Counted from the stretch's first letter, positions 44,278 to 53,698 are shown. The stretch: 64,000 nt of DNA from Paenibacillus hemerocallicola (GCF_006265175.1 NZ_VDCQ01000024.1:1-64000), one strand, 5' to 3'. Numbers and translations: made by a program. Notes: a model not told the origin generated them from the sequence alone.

Positions 44278-45228
44278 TTGAACCGGAAGACGCAAAGAAT
44301 TGAATTTGAACAGACAAAAAAAATTTATGAGAGTGAGACATTGGTGTTTCATGGTGTGGACGGTTTTGATGTCTACAATATTTCGATCCCGTTCATACGG
44401 GGCGGGAAGCGCTATTTGTTCGGGCGGTTAGAGCGTCGAGAGGAATGGGCCCGCTCTTGGGTCCGCCTGTTCGAGGAGACGGGACAGGATGAATGGACCG
44501 TGGTGAAAGATAGCATGATTTATACGCTGGAAGACCCTTACATCTCGGAGATCGGTGATGAGCTTGTCCTGGGCGGGACACATGTACAGTATCAGTCTGG
44601 AAAATACAGCACGTTTTTCGGTTATTTCTATCGGGGAACCGACCTCCACAATTTGTACTACTTCACTACCGGACCTAACAAAATGAAGGATATTCGCCTT
44701 GTTCCGTTATCGGACGGCAAGATTGGCGTCTTCTCTCGTCCGCGCAGTGCGGAGATGAGAGGCAAATACGGGAGTGAATCCATGATAGGCTTCACGGTCG
44801 TTGACAGACTGGAAGAGCTGACTGCGGACGTCATCGAGAACGCACCTTACATCTACGGCATTTTCGGGGAAGGCGAATGGGGAGGTGTTAATCAGGCTTA
44901 TCTACTCGACAGCGGCAAAATCGGCGTCATCGGCCACATCTGCTACAAGGATGAGGATGAGAATGGCGGGGAAGTGAAGGTGTACCTGAACATGGCCTTC
45001 GTCTTCGATCCAACCACCCGTGAGTCTTCGGATCTTCATTTGATCGGAAGTCGTACCTGCTATCCGCCGGGACCTGCCAAGGCACCGCAATTGGTCGACT
45101 GCGTCTTTACTTCGGGAATTGTGATGCGTTCGGACGGCAAGGCCGAACTATACAGCGGCATTGGCGATTGCCAGACGGGACGTATTACGATCGACTATCC
45201 TTTCGAGGGACATGGGCGCATTGTCTAG
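44278..45228 (+). CDS. DUF1861-like five-bladed-propeller protein (GH130/GT108-related)
   Basis: 316 residues from TTG 44278, with GGGGGG about 7 bases upstream; the frame opens at GTG 44254. Propeller-type repeats with WARSWVRLFEETG, EDPYISEIGDELVLGGTHV, GKIGVFSRPR, GEWGGVNQAYLL and PPGPAKAPQLVDCVFTSG resemble DUF1861. This family is related to GH130 mannoside phosphorylases and the GT108 mannosyltransferase-phosphorylases. If so, it may phosphorylise beta-mannosides in the cytoplasm. The DUF assignment is from memory of motifs and needs a profile search. It is divergent from an AraC gene, with an SBP downstream. Confidence 0.65.
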   Translation: MNRKTQRIEFEQTKKIYESETLVFHGVDGFDVYNISIPFIRGGKRYLFGRLERREEWARSWVRLFEETGQDEWTVVKDSMIYTLEDPYISEIGDELVLGGTHVQYQSGKYSTFFGYFYRGTDLHNLYYFTTGPNKMKDIRLVPLSDGKIGVFSRPRSAEMRGKYGSESMIGFTVVDRLEELTADVIENAPYIYGIFGEGEWGGVNQAYLLDSGKIGVIGHICYKDEDENGGEVKVYLNMAFVFDPTTRESSDLHLIGSRTCYPPGPAKAPQLVDCVFTSGIVMRSDGKAELYSGIGDCQTGRITIDYPFEGHGRIV

Positions 45229-45263
45229 AGGAGGAAATGGGGGTGACTGCGAATATCCCACAT

Positions 45264-45283
45264 CGTCACAGTCGACTGTGACG
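45264..45283. promoter_or_regulatory. 20-bp perfect palindrome
   Basis: CGTCACAGTCGACTGTGACG is its own reverse complement. It lies 35 bases after the DUF1861-like gene and 137 before the binding-protein ATG. It could be an operator or a tight hairpin; it has no T run. Confidence 0.55.
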
Positions 45284-45355
45284 GTGATTCCGGGATGCTT
45301 CCGAACAAATTTCCCCATCATATGGACCGGTTTTGTGTCTAATTGGACCGTTTAA

Positions 45356-45369
45356 TGTAAGCGCTATTA
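45356..45369 (+). promoter_or_regulatory. cre-like site, 13 of 14
   Basis: TGTAAGCGCTATTA matches TGWAANCGNTNWCA except for T at position 13. It lies 51 bases upstream of the binding-protein ATG at 45421, consistent with CcpA repression. Confidence 0.5.
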
Positions 45370-45420
45370 TTTCAATTGTTGGTAACTTTGCTTCAACAAT
45401 AATGAATGGGGGAAACCGAT

Positions 45421-46716
45421 ATGAAAATGAATCGAATGGCCGCACTTTCACTATTATTGTTCGCAACCGCTTGCAGCAGCGGAAATAACGATAAAACGGC
45501 CGGTGAGAAGAACGCTACGCCTCAGGTTTCGACCGAGCCCGTCACGATCAAATTCGCGCTGAGCATGGGATGGCTTGGACCTGAAGAGTTCCAGAAGTAT
45601 GTCGAGGAGCCGGTGAAAAAGCGCTATCCCTACATTACGATCGTGCCCATCGATTTGTCCAAGCCGGAGAACGGTTTCGATAAGCTGATGGCCGCCGGCG
45701 AAATACCGGATTTGGTGATGACCGCCTCACCTCTCATTTACCGGTTTGTAGGAACCGGGATGGAAGATAATATCGAACCGCTGATCAAAAAATTCAATTT
45801 CGACCTCTCCCGGTTGAACCAGGTCGCCGTAGAATCGGTGAAGTCTGCAAGCCTGCAAAATAACTTAATCGGTCTTCCATGGACGACGCACTTCAGCGCA
45901 CTATATTATAATAAAGATATCTTCGACAAATTCGGTGTCCCGTATCCGAAGGACGGCATGACATGGGAGGATGCCAGAGAGCTGGCCAAAAAAGTGACGC
46001 GCAGCGATGGAGGCGTGCAGTATCGGGGCCTGGAACCGGATAAATCGACCCGCGTGGCCTCCGTGCTGTCATACGGCTTTGTCGATCCGGTAACGGAGAA
46101 GCCGACCGTGAACAACGATAACTGGAAAAAAATATTCGAATTACTCAAAAGCATATACGACATTCCCGGAAACGATACCCCCCGTTTGGCCGGCGCCGGT
46201 ACGGATCAGTTTAAGAAAGAACGGACACTCGCTATGGTGGCTTCCAATAACAACCTGCCGAATTTGAAGGATGCCCAGGATTTGAATTGGGATTTGGTCA
46301 CGTACCCGTCATTCAAAGAACGCCCTAACACCGGCATGCAGGTCGATGAGTGGATTCTTCATGTCACGGCGCAGAGCAAATACAAAGATCAAGCGTTTCA
46401 AGTCATCTCCACAATTCTATCCGACGAGGTTCAGACGGAAGTAGCCCGCAACGCGCGGCTGCCGGTATTGAAATCAAGTAATATTGAGCAGGAGTTCGGC
46501 AAAAACTTGCCTTACTTGCAAGGAAAAAATGTGATTGCCGCCTTTAAAACGGCCCCTGCAATAGCGCTTCCAGTGAGCAAATACGATTCGTTCGCGGAAG
46601 GTTATATGTCCAATGCCATCATCCCGGTCGTCAAAGGAGAGAAAGATATTAACTCGGCACTGAGAGAAGCGGAAGAACAAATTTCGAAAAACATTGAAAC
46701 GAACCGGCAAAAATAA
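45421..46716 (+). CDS. ABC transporter extracellular solute-binding lipoprotein
   Basis: 431 residues from ATG 45421 (GGGGG 9 bases upstream). Lipoprotein signal LSLLLFATACSS; CUT1 sugar-binding fold with YNKDIFDKFGVPYPKDGMTWEDA, the segment shared by all four binding proteins here. No permeases nearby. Sits between a DUF1861-like gene and a GH31 gene, so a gluco- or mannoside ligand is plausible. A cre-like box precedes it and a terminator follows. Confidence 0.92.
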   Translation: MKMNRMAALSLLLFATACSSGNNDKTAGEKNATPQVSTEPVTIKFALSMGWLGPEEFQKYVEEPVKKRYPYITIVPIDLSKPENGFDKLMAAGEIPDLVMTASPLIYRFVGTGMEDNIEPLIKKFNFDLSRLNQVAVESVKSASLQNNLIGLPWTTHFSALYYNKDIFDKFGVPYPKDGMTWEDARELAKKVTRSDGGVQYRGLEPDKSTRVASVLSYGFVDPVTEKPTVNNDNWKKIFELLKSIYDIPGNDTPRLAGAGTDQFKKERTLAMVASNNNLPNLKDAQDLNWDLVTYPSFKERPNTGMQVDEWILHVTAQSKYKDQAFQVISTILSDEVQTEVARNARLPVLKSSNIEQEFGKNLPYLQGKNVIAAFKTAPAIALPVSKYDSFAEGYMSNAIIPVVKGEKDINSALREAEEQISKNIETNRQK

Positions 46717-46820
46717 CTCAGCAATAAAATGGAGTACAATCATCGTCGAAAAGAACGGTCATCGTCAAATGTTACGAGGATAGTTGCATTTAGTTTTCAT
46801 CCTATGAGGCTACCTCTTTT

Positions 46821-46844
46821 CCGCAACTTTCAGTTGCGGTTTTT
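46821..46844 (+). terminator. intrinsic terminator
   Basis: CCGCAACT-TTC-AGTTGCGG, an 8-bp stem followed by five T, about 105 bases past the binding-protein stop and before the convergent AraC-HTH gene. Confidence 0.88.
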
Positions 46845-46891
46845 GTTTCAGTTACAGACCCCTCCGGGCAAGAACTGTCAGGCTCCGTTGT

Positions 46892-47248
46892 TCAGACTTT
46901 GTACACGCCGGGTGAAACGCCCCAATATTTTCGGAACACTTTAGCCAAGTAGCTGGAATCCTCAAAGCCGAGCGCTTTTGCTACATCGTTCACCTTGAAT
47001 CCTTGCTGCAGCATATTTTTGGCATGTTCCATTCTGCGCATCATGACGTGATCGGAAAACGTTTTACCAGTTTCCTTGCGGATCAGGCGACTCAGGTGGG
47101 ACGGGCTGACATGAAGCCGTTCCGCGATGTCTTGCAAATTGATCTGGTCCTCCAGTTCCCGCTCGATCAAGTCGAACGTTTGACGGACGAGCGGGTGAAG
47201 CCCTGTCTGCCTTTCCAGGATCATCTGCTCGGTTATGCGATCCATCAT
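46892..47248 (-). CDS. AraC-type DNA-binding domain protein without sensor domain
   Basis: 118 residues: only a double helix-turn-helix (INLQDIAERLHVSPSHLSRLIRKETGKTFSDH, then LGFEDSSYLAKVFRKYWGVSPGVYK) plus a 30-residue lead. It closely resembles the C-terminal domain of the GH31-AraC fusion at 1699 (shared ETG-TFSDH/Y and FRKYWG). The frame stays open upstream for about 75 bases with coding-like sequence (LDTVQSVRELLRG) but no ATG, GTG or TTG, so the N-terminus may be lost. Divergent from the GH31 gene at 47347. It could be a functional minimal regulator or a truncated gene. Confidence 0.75.
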   Translation of the reverse strand: MMDRITEQMILERQTGLHPLVRQTFDLIERELEDQINLQDIAERLHVSPSHLSRLIRKETGKTFSDHVMMRRMEHAKNMLQQGFKVNDVAKALGFEDSSYLAKVFRKYWGVSPGVYKV

Positions 47249-47346
47249 GCCGCGAAGAAGTTCGCGGACTGATTGTACCGTATCGAGGTTCCGCGGACAA
47301 GTTCCGGTTTGCAGCTGACTTATCGATCAACCTCCCGTTTGCAATC

Positions 47347-49782
47347 TTGATCTGTATCGGCGCTCCGCTTTCGCCGGGATCGGTCAGGCAAAGCGACATG
47401 GTTCCTTCCATCCGATCGTATCGCCAGCCTTTGTCGATTAACGAGGACGGACCGGACCGTTTTTTCGGAAGCTCGGCGCACGTGAACGACCGCCCGGATT
47501 CGGTTGAACCGATGGACCGGGACGGGGCGTACAGCGTCGAAGAGACGGACGCCGCGATGACCGTACGAACAGAGCGCGCTTCGCTGCGGATCGACCTGAC
47601 GGACGGGAGTCTCGTGCTGCTGGACCGGCGGGGACAGGTGTTGACGCGCCATGCGAGATCGCCCTGGGCGGACAAGCGAAAAGGCTTCGGAGCCGAACTT
47701 GCGCTGGCCGAGCAAGAGCGCTTTTACGGGCTGGGCGACGAGTCGCGGGAGCGGCTGCAGAAGCGGGGACACCGTTCCGGCATGTGGGTGGCCAATGTAA
47801 AGCGTTATGCCCCGATCCCGTTTGTGATGAGCAGCGGCGGGTGGGGGCTGCTGATCAATACGACATGGCGGCATTGGATCGATATCGGCCAAACGGCGGC
47901 GGATCGTCTGCGTTTTTGGGGACGCGAAGGGGAACTGGATTATTTTCTGTTTGCCGGCGACAGCTTGGCCGACTTGCTGCACAGCTACACCGACATAGCC
48001 GGCAAGCCGCAGCTGCTGCCGATATGGGCCTACGGCCTGACCTTCGTCTGCAACCAGCAAGCGAACGCCCGGGAGATGATCGACGATGCGCTGAACATGA
48101 GGCGGGAAGGTATTCCGTGCGACACGATCGGCCTGGAACCCGGGTGGATGGAACAGTTTTACGACTTTACGACGAGCAAAAGTTGGCACCCGGAACGATT
48201 TTTCATTCCGAGGCATATGCAGGACGGCGGCCCCGCCACCTTCTTCGGCCCGCTGGAGCGGATGGGCTTCAAGCTCAGCTTGTGGTTATGCTGCGATTAC
48301 GATGTTAGCTGGGAGGAAGAGCGCGCCTGCATACGCGCGGCGGAACTTGCCGGCGGGGAAGGCGGAGCGGGAACGGGAGCGAATTTCGCTCAACCAGATG
48401 CAGCTGCGGATGGCATGGCCAGTCGTGACGCGGACGATTACGAGCAGGACGTGGAACTCCAATACCCCGTATATCTGGATACCGTTACAAAACAGGACGA
48501 GCCCTGGTACGAGCACCTTAACCGTTTCGTTCGGCAGGGGGTGTCCGCCTTCAAGCTCGACGGGGCGAGGCAGGTGCTCGATCATCCCGACCGACGCTGG
48601 GGCAACGGCATGACGGACGAGGAGATGCACAACCTGTATCCGCTTTTGCTGGCCAAGCAAATGCACAACGGCTTTCGCGAGCAGACGGGCAGGCGGCCGA
48701 TGATTTATACGGCAAGCGGATTTACCGGCATCCAGCAGTTCGCGGCCACTTGGGCCGGCGACACCGGCGGCGGACCCAAACCGCTTGTGTCTCTGCTGAA
48801 CCATGGCTTATCGGGACATGTCAACACGAGCTGCGACATGGACGTATTTTCGCCGGCCGGCATCCATTTCGGCTTCCTGCAGCCCTGGTCTCAGGTCAAC
48901 AGCTGGGCGTACTGGCGTCATCCGTGGCTGCTTGGAAAAGAACTGCTTGACACGTTCAAAATGTACGCCAAGATGCGATACCGCCTGCTTCCCTACATTT
49001 ACAGCGCGGCACATGTCGCGGCCCGTACCGGCATGCCGATCATCCGGGCGATGCCGCTGGCATTCCCCGACGATCCGCGTTCGGACGACCTGCTGAACCA
49101 ATACCTGTTCGGAGATTCCTTGCTTGTTGCGGCGTTCACTAACGAGGTGCATATACCGGAAGGAGAATGGATCGATTATTGGACCCGGGAAACATACACC
49201 GGTCCTTGCGAGGTGACATGTTCAATTCCTCCGCATGCGGGAGGACCGTTGTTCGTTCGCGCCGGTTCTATAATCCCTCTATGGCCGGACATGGATTACG
49301 TAGGGGAGAAGCTGGTGGAACGTCTGGAGCTCCACGTGTATCCGCGCGGCGTCTGCGAGTTTACGCTGTACGAGGACGACGGGGCTACTTTTCGCTACGA
49401 AAGCGGCGAAGTAGTGGAAACGAAAATGGTCTGTACCGCAACGAAGGAGCATATCGCCGTTGAACTCGGGCCCCGAAAAGGGAATTATGATGGCATGGTC
49501 GGGAATCGAAGCTACGATCTAGTCCTGTATATGGAAAATAAGCCGTCTCAAGTCTTGCTAAATGGTGCAGCATTGACGGAAGCCGATTCCAGTCAGCAGG
49601 ATGCGGGAGAATCCCCGGACTTGTCGGCAAACTCCTGCTTTGCGGTTTGGCCAGAGTCAGGTTCCCTATTCGTCGAAACGGTCCGGGACAAGTGGACGTA
49701 TGACCGTAAGCGGGGATTAGTACGTCTTCATGTCGAGGAGGACAGACTGAAGCCTGCATTGGGCATTGAACTACTATGTTGA
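47347..49782 (+). CDS. GH31 alpha-glucosidase-type glycoside hydrolase
   Basis: 811 residues from TTG 47347; the frame is open further upstream without ATG and no good ribosome site is seen, so the start is uncertain. N-terminal sandwich (RFYGLGDESRERLQKRG), then the GH31 barrel with nucleophile Asp405 in AFKLDGA and acid/base Asp472 in AATWAGDTGGG, and the C-terminal FTLYEDDGATFRYESGE. No signal peptide. It should release alpha-linked glucose, xylose or galactose from imported oligosaccharides. An insertion (AELAGGEGGAGTGANFAQPD, about 340-365) is absent from the fusion paralogue at 1699. Confidence 0.9.
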   Translation: MICIGAPLSPGSVRQSDMVPSIRSYRQPLSINEDGPDRFFGSSAHVNDRPDSVEPMDRDGAYSVEETDAAMTVRTERASLRIDLTDGSLVLLDRRGQVLTRHARSPWADKRKGFGAELALAEQERFYGLGDESRERLQKRGHRSGMWVANVKRYAPIPFVMSSGGWGLLINTTWRHWIDIGQTAADRLRFWGREGELDYFLFAGDSLADLLHSYTDIAGKPQLLPIWAYGLTFVCNQQANAREMIDDALNMRREGIPCDTIGLEPGWMEQFYDFTTSKSWHPERFFIPRHMQDGGPATFFGPLERMGFKLSLWLCCDYDVSWEEERACIRAAELAGGEGGAGTGANFAQPDAAADGMASRDADDYEQDVELQYPVYLDTVTKQDEPWYEHLNRFVRQGVSAFKLDGARQVLDHPDRRWGNGMTDEEMHNLYPLLLAKQMHNGFREQTGRRPMIYTASGFTGIQQFAATWAGDTGGGPKPLVSLLNHGLSGHVNTSCDMDVFSPAGIHFGFLQPWSQVNSWAYWRHPWLLGKELLDTFKMYAKMRYRLLPYIYSAAHVAARTGMPIIRAMPLAFPDDPRSDDLLNQYLFGDSLLVAAFTNEVHIPEGEWIDYWTRETYTGPCEVTCSIPPHAGGPLFVRAGSIIPLWPDMDYVGEKLVERLELHVYPRGVCEFTLYEDDGATFRYESGEVVETKMVCTATKEHIAVELGPRKGNYDGMVGNRSYDLVLYMENKPSQVLLNGAALTEADSSQQDAGESPDLSANSCFAVWPESGSLFVETVRDKWTYDRKRGLVRLHVEEDRLKPALGIELLC

Positions 49783-49844
49783 TTCATATGTAACGAAGCT
49801 AAAATTTTAATCAATTTCAAATATTTTTAGAAAAACACGAAAAA

Positions 49845-49872
49845 AACGTCATTATTAAAATGGCGTTATTTC
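49845..49872 (+). terminator. terminator-like hairpin
   Basis: AACGTCAT (49845-49852) pairs with ATGGCGTT (49860-49867) through one G-T wobble, preceded by A and followed by a T-rich run. It lies 63 bases past the GH31 stop. Confidence 0.6.
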
Positions 49873-49914
49873 GTTTGTAAAAAACTACGATAGCAAGATC
49901 AATCATCAAGTAAG

Positions 49915-49951
49915 CCGTATTGGGACAAGAACATATATGCATTGCCGTATC
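49915..49951 (+). repeat. GGACAAGAAC-box repeat, copy 5 (single box)
   Basis: Only the last unit remains: CCGTAT-TGGGACAAGAACATATATGC-ATTGCCGTATC, preceded by the CCGTAT that normally ends the previous box. Followed by CTAATAATTTGTT, matching the flank of copy 3. Confidence 0.8.
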
Positions 49952-49986
49952 GCTAATAATTTGTTCACATAATAATTCTTATGTAT

Positions 49987-50262
49987 TCAAGTCTCGAGAG
50001 CTGAACAAAACAACAACCGTGAGGTTGTCGAGTTGATTGGCGGCCTGTTCCACTCCCTCGATATGATTTGATTTTCTCGCGCAAGCTCGTGTATTCGCAG
50101 GATTTCATCCTCCTTAGTAAGGATGATGTACGAAAGAGCGTTTAATTGGCAGGGTTTAATCGTTAGAAGGCATGCGGGAACAGAGGTGGTAGTAGCTTCA
50201 CCTAAATCGTTCCAAATGCTGCACGTATTCTCCACATGACCCCTAGCGATTCTCGCTCCCAT
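49987..50262 (-). other. unassigned open frame in the 49952-50706 stretch
   Basis: A 91-residue minus-strand frame (ending LARENQIISREWNRPPINSTTS) reads like the tail of a larger protein but I cannot name it; a second, at 50475-50666 (MNAQTAHFIALICSWN), is similar. They may be transposase debris. Otherwise the stretch shows no gene. Confidence 0.25.
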
Positions 50263-50706
50263 GTCTCAACGGGTCTAAGCCCTATCATTCCTTCGTCACA
50301 TCCTAACTAAGGAGTGGAGGTCGGTGGTACAGGTTGTACAGGATCCGGAGCACTTTCCGTTCAATGTCACTGAGCACGGTTCATCACCCCGGAAGCAAAC
50401 GTTTGTTCTTATTTTACGCGGATCTTCGGGATGGCAACTCAGGGTGAGGCTTTTTTGTTTTTTCAAGATCGCTTTCACGGGGCTTTTGCCTGATGAAAAG
50501 TCATAGCGCTCTCGGGAAAGACCTCGTGGAAGCGAAGGTCAGCTTTGTCGGTGTTGCGCCTTTTCAGACGAAGAATTGTGGTGTACCATGGAGTTACACT
50601 CGCCGTATCGATCGCCGTGTTCCACGAGCAGATTAGCGCGATGAAATGGGCCGTCTGTGCGTTCATATGGTCGGCATCGTTTTCTGGCTGAAAGGATAGA
50701 CCGCTT

Positions 50707-51312
50707 ATGTTACGATTTGTCGCTTACGAACCAAGCATGCGGGCGGAGTGGGACAAGCTGGCGCTCGCGAAGGGCACCGTCTTTCATACGACGGCATTCC
50801 GCGACGTGCTGCTGCGGGCGTACGCCTACACCTGCGGCTACCACGCCGTTGTCGATGAGGCCGGACGCATTCATGCGCTCCTGCCGCTCGTCATCGGGCG
50901 TAGCCTCAGCTTGAAGAAGGCGGGCGTGTCGCTGCTGATCGGCGGCATGCTGCTGCTGACAAGCCCGAGCAACGAGACACTGTACTACCCGTATGGGGGG
51001 ACCCTGACGGAGTACAACAACAAGTACTTGAACAACTTCATGTACTGGGAGGCGGTCCGCTTCGGCATCCGCAGCGGCATGAAGTATTTGGACCTTGGCC
51101 GTTCGCCGACGGGCTCGAGCCACTACAAATCCAAGGAGAAGTGGGGCGCGAAGCCGCAGCAGCTGACCTACCTCGTCTACAGCGGCGGGGCGGCTGAGCA
51201 GGGCACGCCCGACAAGGAGAGTCTCAGCTTCTTTATCGAACTGTGGAAGAAGGCGCCGAGCTTCATGACCGACAAAGTCGGCGGCGTGCTGATTAAATAC
51301 ATTTTGCCATAA
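50707..51312 (+). pseudogene. FemAB/GNAT-type peptidoglycan-like transferase, internally deleted
   Basis: 201 residues in one open frame, against roughly 330 usual for the FemAB-related group. The start (WDKLALAKGTVFHTTAFRDVL, IHALLPLVIGR) and end (FMYWEAVRFGIRSGMKYLDLGRSPTGSSHYKSKEKWGAKPQQLTYLVY) match. After IGR the expected middle (YGG and membrane-proximal segment) is missing and replaced by SLSLKKAGVSLLIGGMLLL. A deletion of over 100 residues that kept the frame seems likely. The product is probably inactive. Confidence 0.6.
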
Positions 51313-51373
51313 ACGAATGCGGAGGACCGAAAGACGATGAGCAATTTCAACTGGCAAAGGCGTGATTGCGATT

Positions 51374-51976
51374 ATGGAGCTAAAACAACAAATTACTGAA
51401 CATGTGATGATAGCTGAGTTTTTGAAAGCTGAAATCGATTCGCAAAGATACGGCTCTACAATTAAAAAAGCGCTGGGTGATTTTGAAGATAGTATCATTT
51501 CTAACCCAAATATGAATGATTAGGATGAAAATAAATACAGAAAGTGGTTACTAGGCGAGGTCAGAGGATATGGAAAAAATAAGGCCTTATTTGAGAACTT
51601 CCCTTCTGAAATAAATTGGAGAATAGCGGTATTTAGTAAAGAAGATCTCCAGTCCGTTATGTATATTGATTATAGCTATTGGAACGAACTTTCAAATAAT
51701 ACGCGACTTCCCTCGGATGCTGCTAAAAATGTATTAAGCAATGTCGAGATATATGGTGTGAAAAATGATGGCTTCTTAGAATTAAATTCAGTAATTAAGC
51801 AGGGCAAAACCTTTCCGAAGATGATTTTTGTTTCCCGTAATGAGAACTCAAGGATTGTTGCATTAGAAGGTCATGCAAGGTTAACTGCATACTGTATCGA
51901 TACAGAATATATCCCGCCAGAACTTGAAGTCATAATTGGATTCTCGGAAGATATTGTTGCCTGGGATTTATATTGA
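51374..51976 (+). pseudogene. hypothetical gene interrupted by an in-frame TAG
   Basis: From ATG 51374 one frame reads MELKQQITEHVMIAEFLKAEIDSQRYGS to NPNMND, meets TAG at 51521-51523, and continues in the same frame as DENKYRKWLLGEVRGYG to 51976. The segment VALEGHARLTAY resembles the ParB/sulfiredoxin nucleotide-binding turn. Without the stop it would be a 200-residue soluble protein of unknown function. A single nonsense change or a reading error are the simple explanations. Confidence 0.6.
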
Positions 51977-52059
51977 ATATCAAGGGATGGGCAACAGTTA
52001 AAGAAGGGGTCCCGCCAACAAAACGCGAAAAACGTACGCTAAGCGAAGATTTATTCAAT

Positions 52060-52101
52060 TAAGCCGGAATTTCCGTACGCTAAGGAAAACCGGCTTATTT
52101 T
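52060..52101 (+). terminator. intrinsic terminator
   Basis: TAAGCCGG pairs with CCGGCTTA (52090-52097), extended by TTCC/GGAA inside, followed by TTTTC. The loop repeats CGTACGCTAAG, also found at 52033-52043. It follows the interrupted 51374 gene by 83 bases. Confidence 0.75.
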
Positions 52102-52272
52102 CAATATTGCAAATGAATTATGGAAATTCAACTCATAAGGGTAAATCCAGCGTTTCTGTCATAAAGTTGCCATTCACCGCGGGAAGACAATGTTTTAAAT
52201 GAGTAGAGTATCTAAAGAAGACAGCGTGGAGGCATTAAGGGACGTGCGGATGGCAGAATAATCCACCTGTTT

Positions 52273-52739
52273 TTATTTTAAGTGTGGTAAAAAGGAAGTT
52301 GAATTTGCAAAGTCATCTATATATCTCATCATTTCTGATATGCCATTCATTTGATTTACCAATTGCTCATTTAGCTTCTGAAGAGCCACCTTGAAGGATC
52401 GTTCAATAACAGTTAGATCATGTGTCTCTAAAGCCTCAAGCAACTGTTTCATGCTTTCAATAAAATAGACGGTTTTCCTTAAACTGCTTAGCACAATAAT
52501 CTTTTTTAATTCCCGCGACGTAAAGGCCCTATATCCGTTTTCCGGGTTCCGCTTAGAGCGAATGAGCTCCTCCTTTTCCCAATGTCGAATAGCGGATGGG
52601 TTAACACCAGCGATAGCGGCAACCTCCCCGATTTTCATCTCTTCCGTTACCTGCACATTCCTGTACTTGGAGAAGTCGGTTTTTTGGTGCTAATATGAAG
52701 TCTCTTGGCAATTTGTTTCGGAGTAAAGGTTTTGTCCAT
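52273..52739 (-). pseudogene. MerR-family regulator with internal deletion
   Basis: The start at 52739 (AAAGGAGA upstream) reads MDKTFTPKQIAKRLHIST, a MerR-type first helix-turn-helix, and stops after 30 codons. A second frame, from about 52680 to 52273, reads NVQVTEEMKIGEVAAIAGVNPSAIRHWEKEELIRSK, a second MerR winged helix, and runs to a natural end. Intact relatives carry two such domains joined by about 100 residues, which are missing here along with the frame. The downstream part could still be translated from ATG 52656. Confidence 0.65.
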
Positions 52740-52882
52740 TCGCGAAATCTCCTTTAAACTCAAACCTTAAAGTTTAGCAACAATATTATATGAAATAACG
52801 GCTGTTCCCACAACGATTCTTGGTAGATCAAACGAAATATTGCATGAATGTTGTATGATCAAAGTTGGAGGGTGATTTGTTC

Positions 52883-53260
52883 ATGGAAAATTTGACGGCA
52901 GAAGAAAAGCAGCAGTCGGTTGAAGCGTTTAAGTCGATTATTCGTAAATCGGAAATGGCGCTTTCCCATATGAAAACAGATGCGCCACAGACGAGGTTGC
53001 TTGAGAAGTGAATGAAGTCTGCTCGGATTGGCGTAGATACGCTTCTTGCACGTTGGGAAGGCCAGGAATTGGATGTCAGCAAAACAGATTTAATTGAAGC
53101 AAAAAAGGAGCTAGAGGGCTTGCTGTTGACACTTCCTTCATTTCTTAAGAAATCAAAAGCGGGCAGTGGGCAGCGGACCTACATTACGAGAAGGATAAAC
53201 ACTTTTAAAGTTGCAGTTTTGTATATGGACGTTTTGATTGAAAAGTTGGAACAAGTGTAA
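52883..53260 (+). pseudogene. small hypothetical gene with in-frame TGA
   Basis: ATG 52883 (GGAGGGTG upstream) reads MENLTAEEKQQSVEAFKSIIRKSEMALSH to LLEK, then TGA at 53009-53011, then ATG and MKSARIGVDTLLARWEGQELD in the same frame to 53260. Joined, it is a 125-residue helical protein. CGA to TGA would explain the break. The overlapping TGAATG would also allow coupled translation of two short products, so functional loss is not certain. Confidence 0.55.
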
Positions 53261-53380
53261 TCGACAAGAACTGTTGCACATTGTGAGCGATAAAATGGTG
53301 CGATTACCCCGTTATCTGATGGGAAGCCGGTGATTACTTACTCGGTGAAGCAGGATGTTTTCTGATTGTAAATCGTAAAG

Positions 53381-53624
53381 CTCGGCGAAAGCAAAGGCTT
53401 TGGACAGGTGTTGTTTCGCCGCTTGCGCAAGCGGATCACAGAGGAGCGTCTCGCTGCAGTGCACAAGCTGGGCGTGATCGCCGGCGATTTGGGGCTTACA
53501 CCAATTATCACTCGCTTGGGTGCTGCGGCAACCCAACGTATCAAGTGCGCTGATCGGCGCGAGGCGTCCCGATCAAGTGGAGGAAAATGTCGGCGCCTCC
53601 GGCGTCGTGCTGTTGGAGGACTAG
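53381..53624 (+). pseudogene. aldo/keto reductase C-terminal remnant
   Basis: One frame gives KGFGQVLFRRLRKRITEERLAAVHKLGVIAGDLGL. After a one-base shift another gives QLSLAWVLRQPNVSSALIGARRPDQVEENVGASGVVLLED and a natural stop at 53622-53624. These are the last two helices and cofactor-binding loop (GARRPDQVEEN) of the YghZ/Kvbeta-type aldo/keto reductases. The barrel before 53380 is gone. Confidence 0.75.
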
Positions 53625-53625
53625 A

Positions 53626-53698
53626 AAATATAAGTAATAAGGTCCGCGTAAATCGCGGATTTTTTGCCGTAAAGGGACAAGAAGATATATTGTTTCCC
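53626..53698 (+). repeat. GGACAAGAAC-box/terminator repeat, copy 6 (short)
   Basis: Degraded first box (AAAATATAAG), hairpin GTCCGCG-TAAAT-CGCGGAT with T run, then CCGTAAAGGGACAAGAAGATATATTG. The reversed box is lost. It begins right after the aldo/keto reductase remnant's stop. Confidence 0.7.

Noticed and set aside
51521-53011. Stop-codon recoding (pyrrolysine or selenocysteine) at TAG 51521 and TGA 53009
   Set aside because: No downstream insertion-like stem-loops or dedicated tRNA seen, and three neighbouring genes are broken by deletion or frameshift, so decay is simpler.
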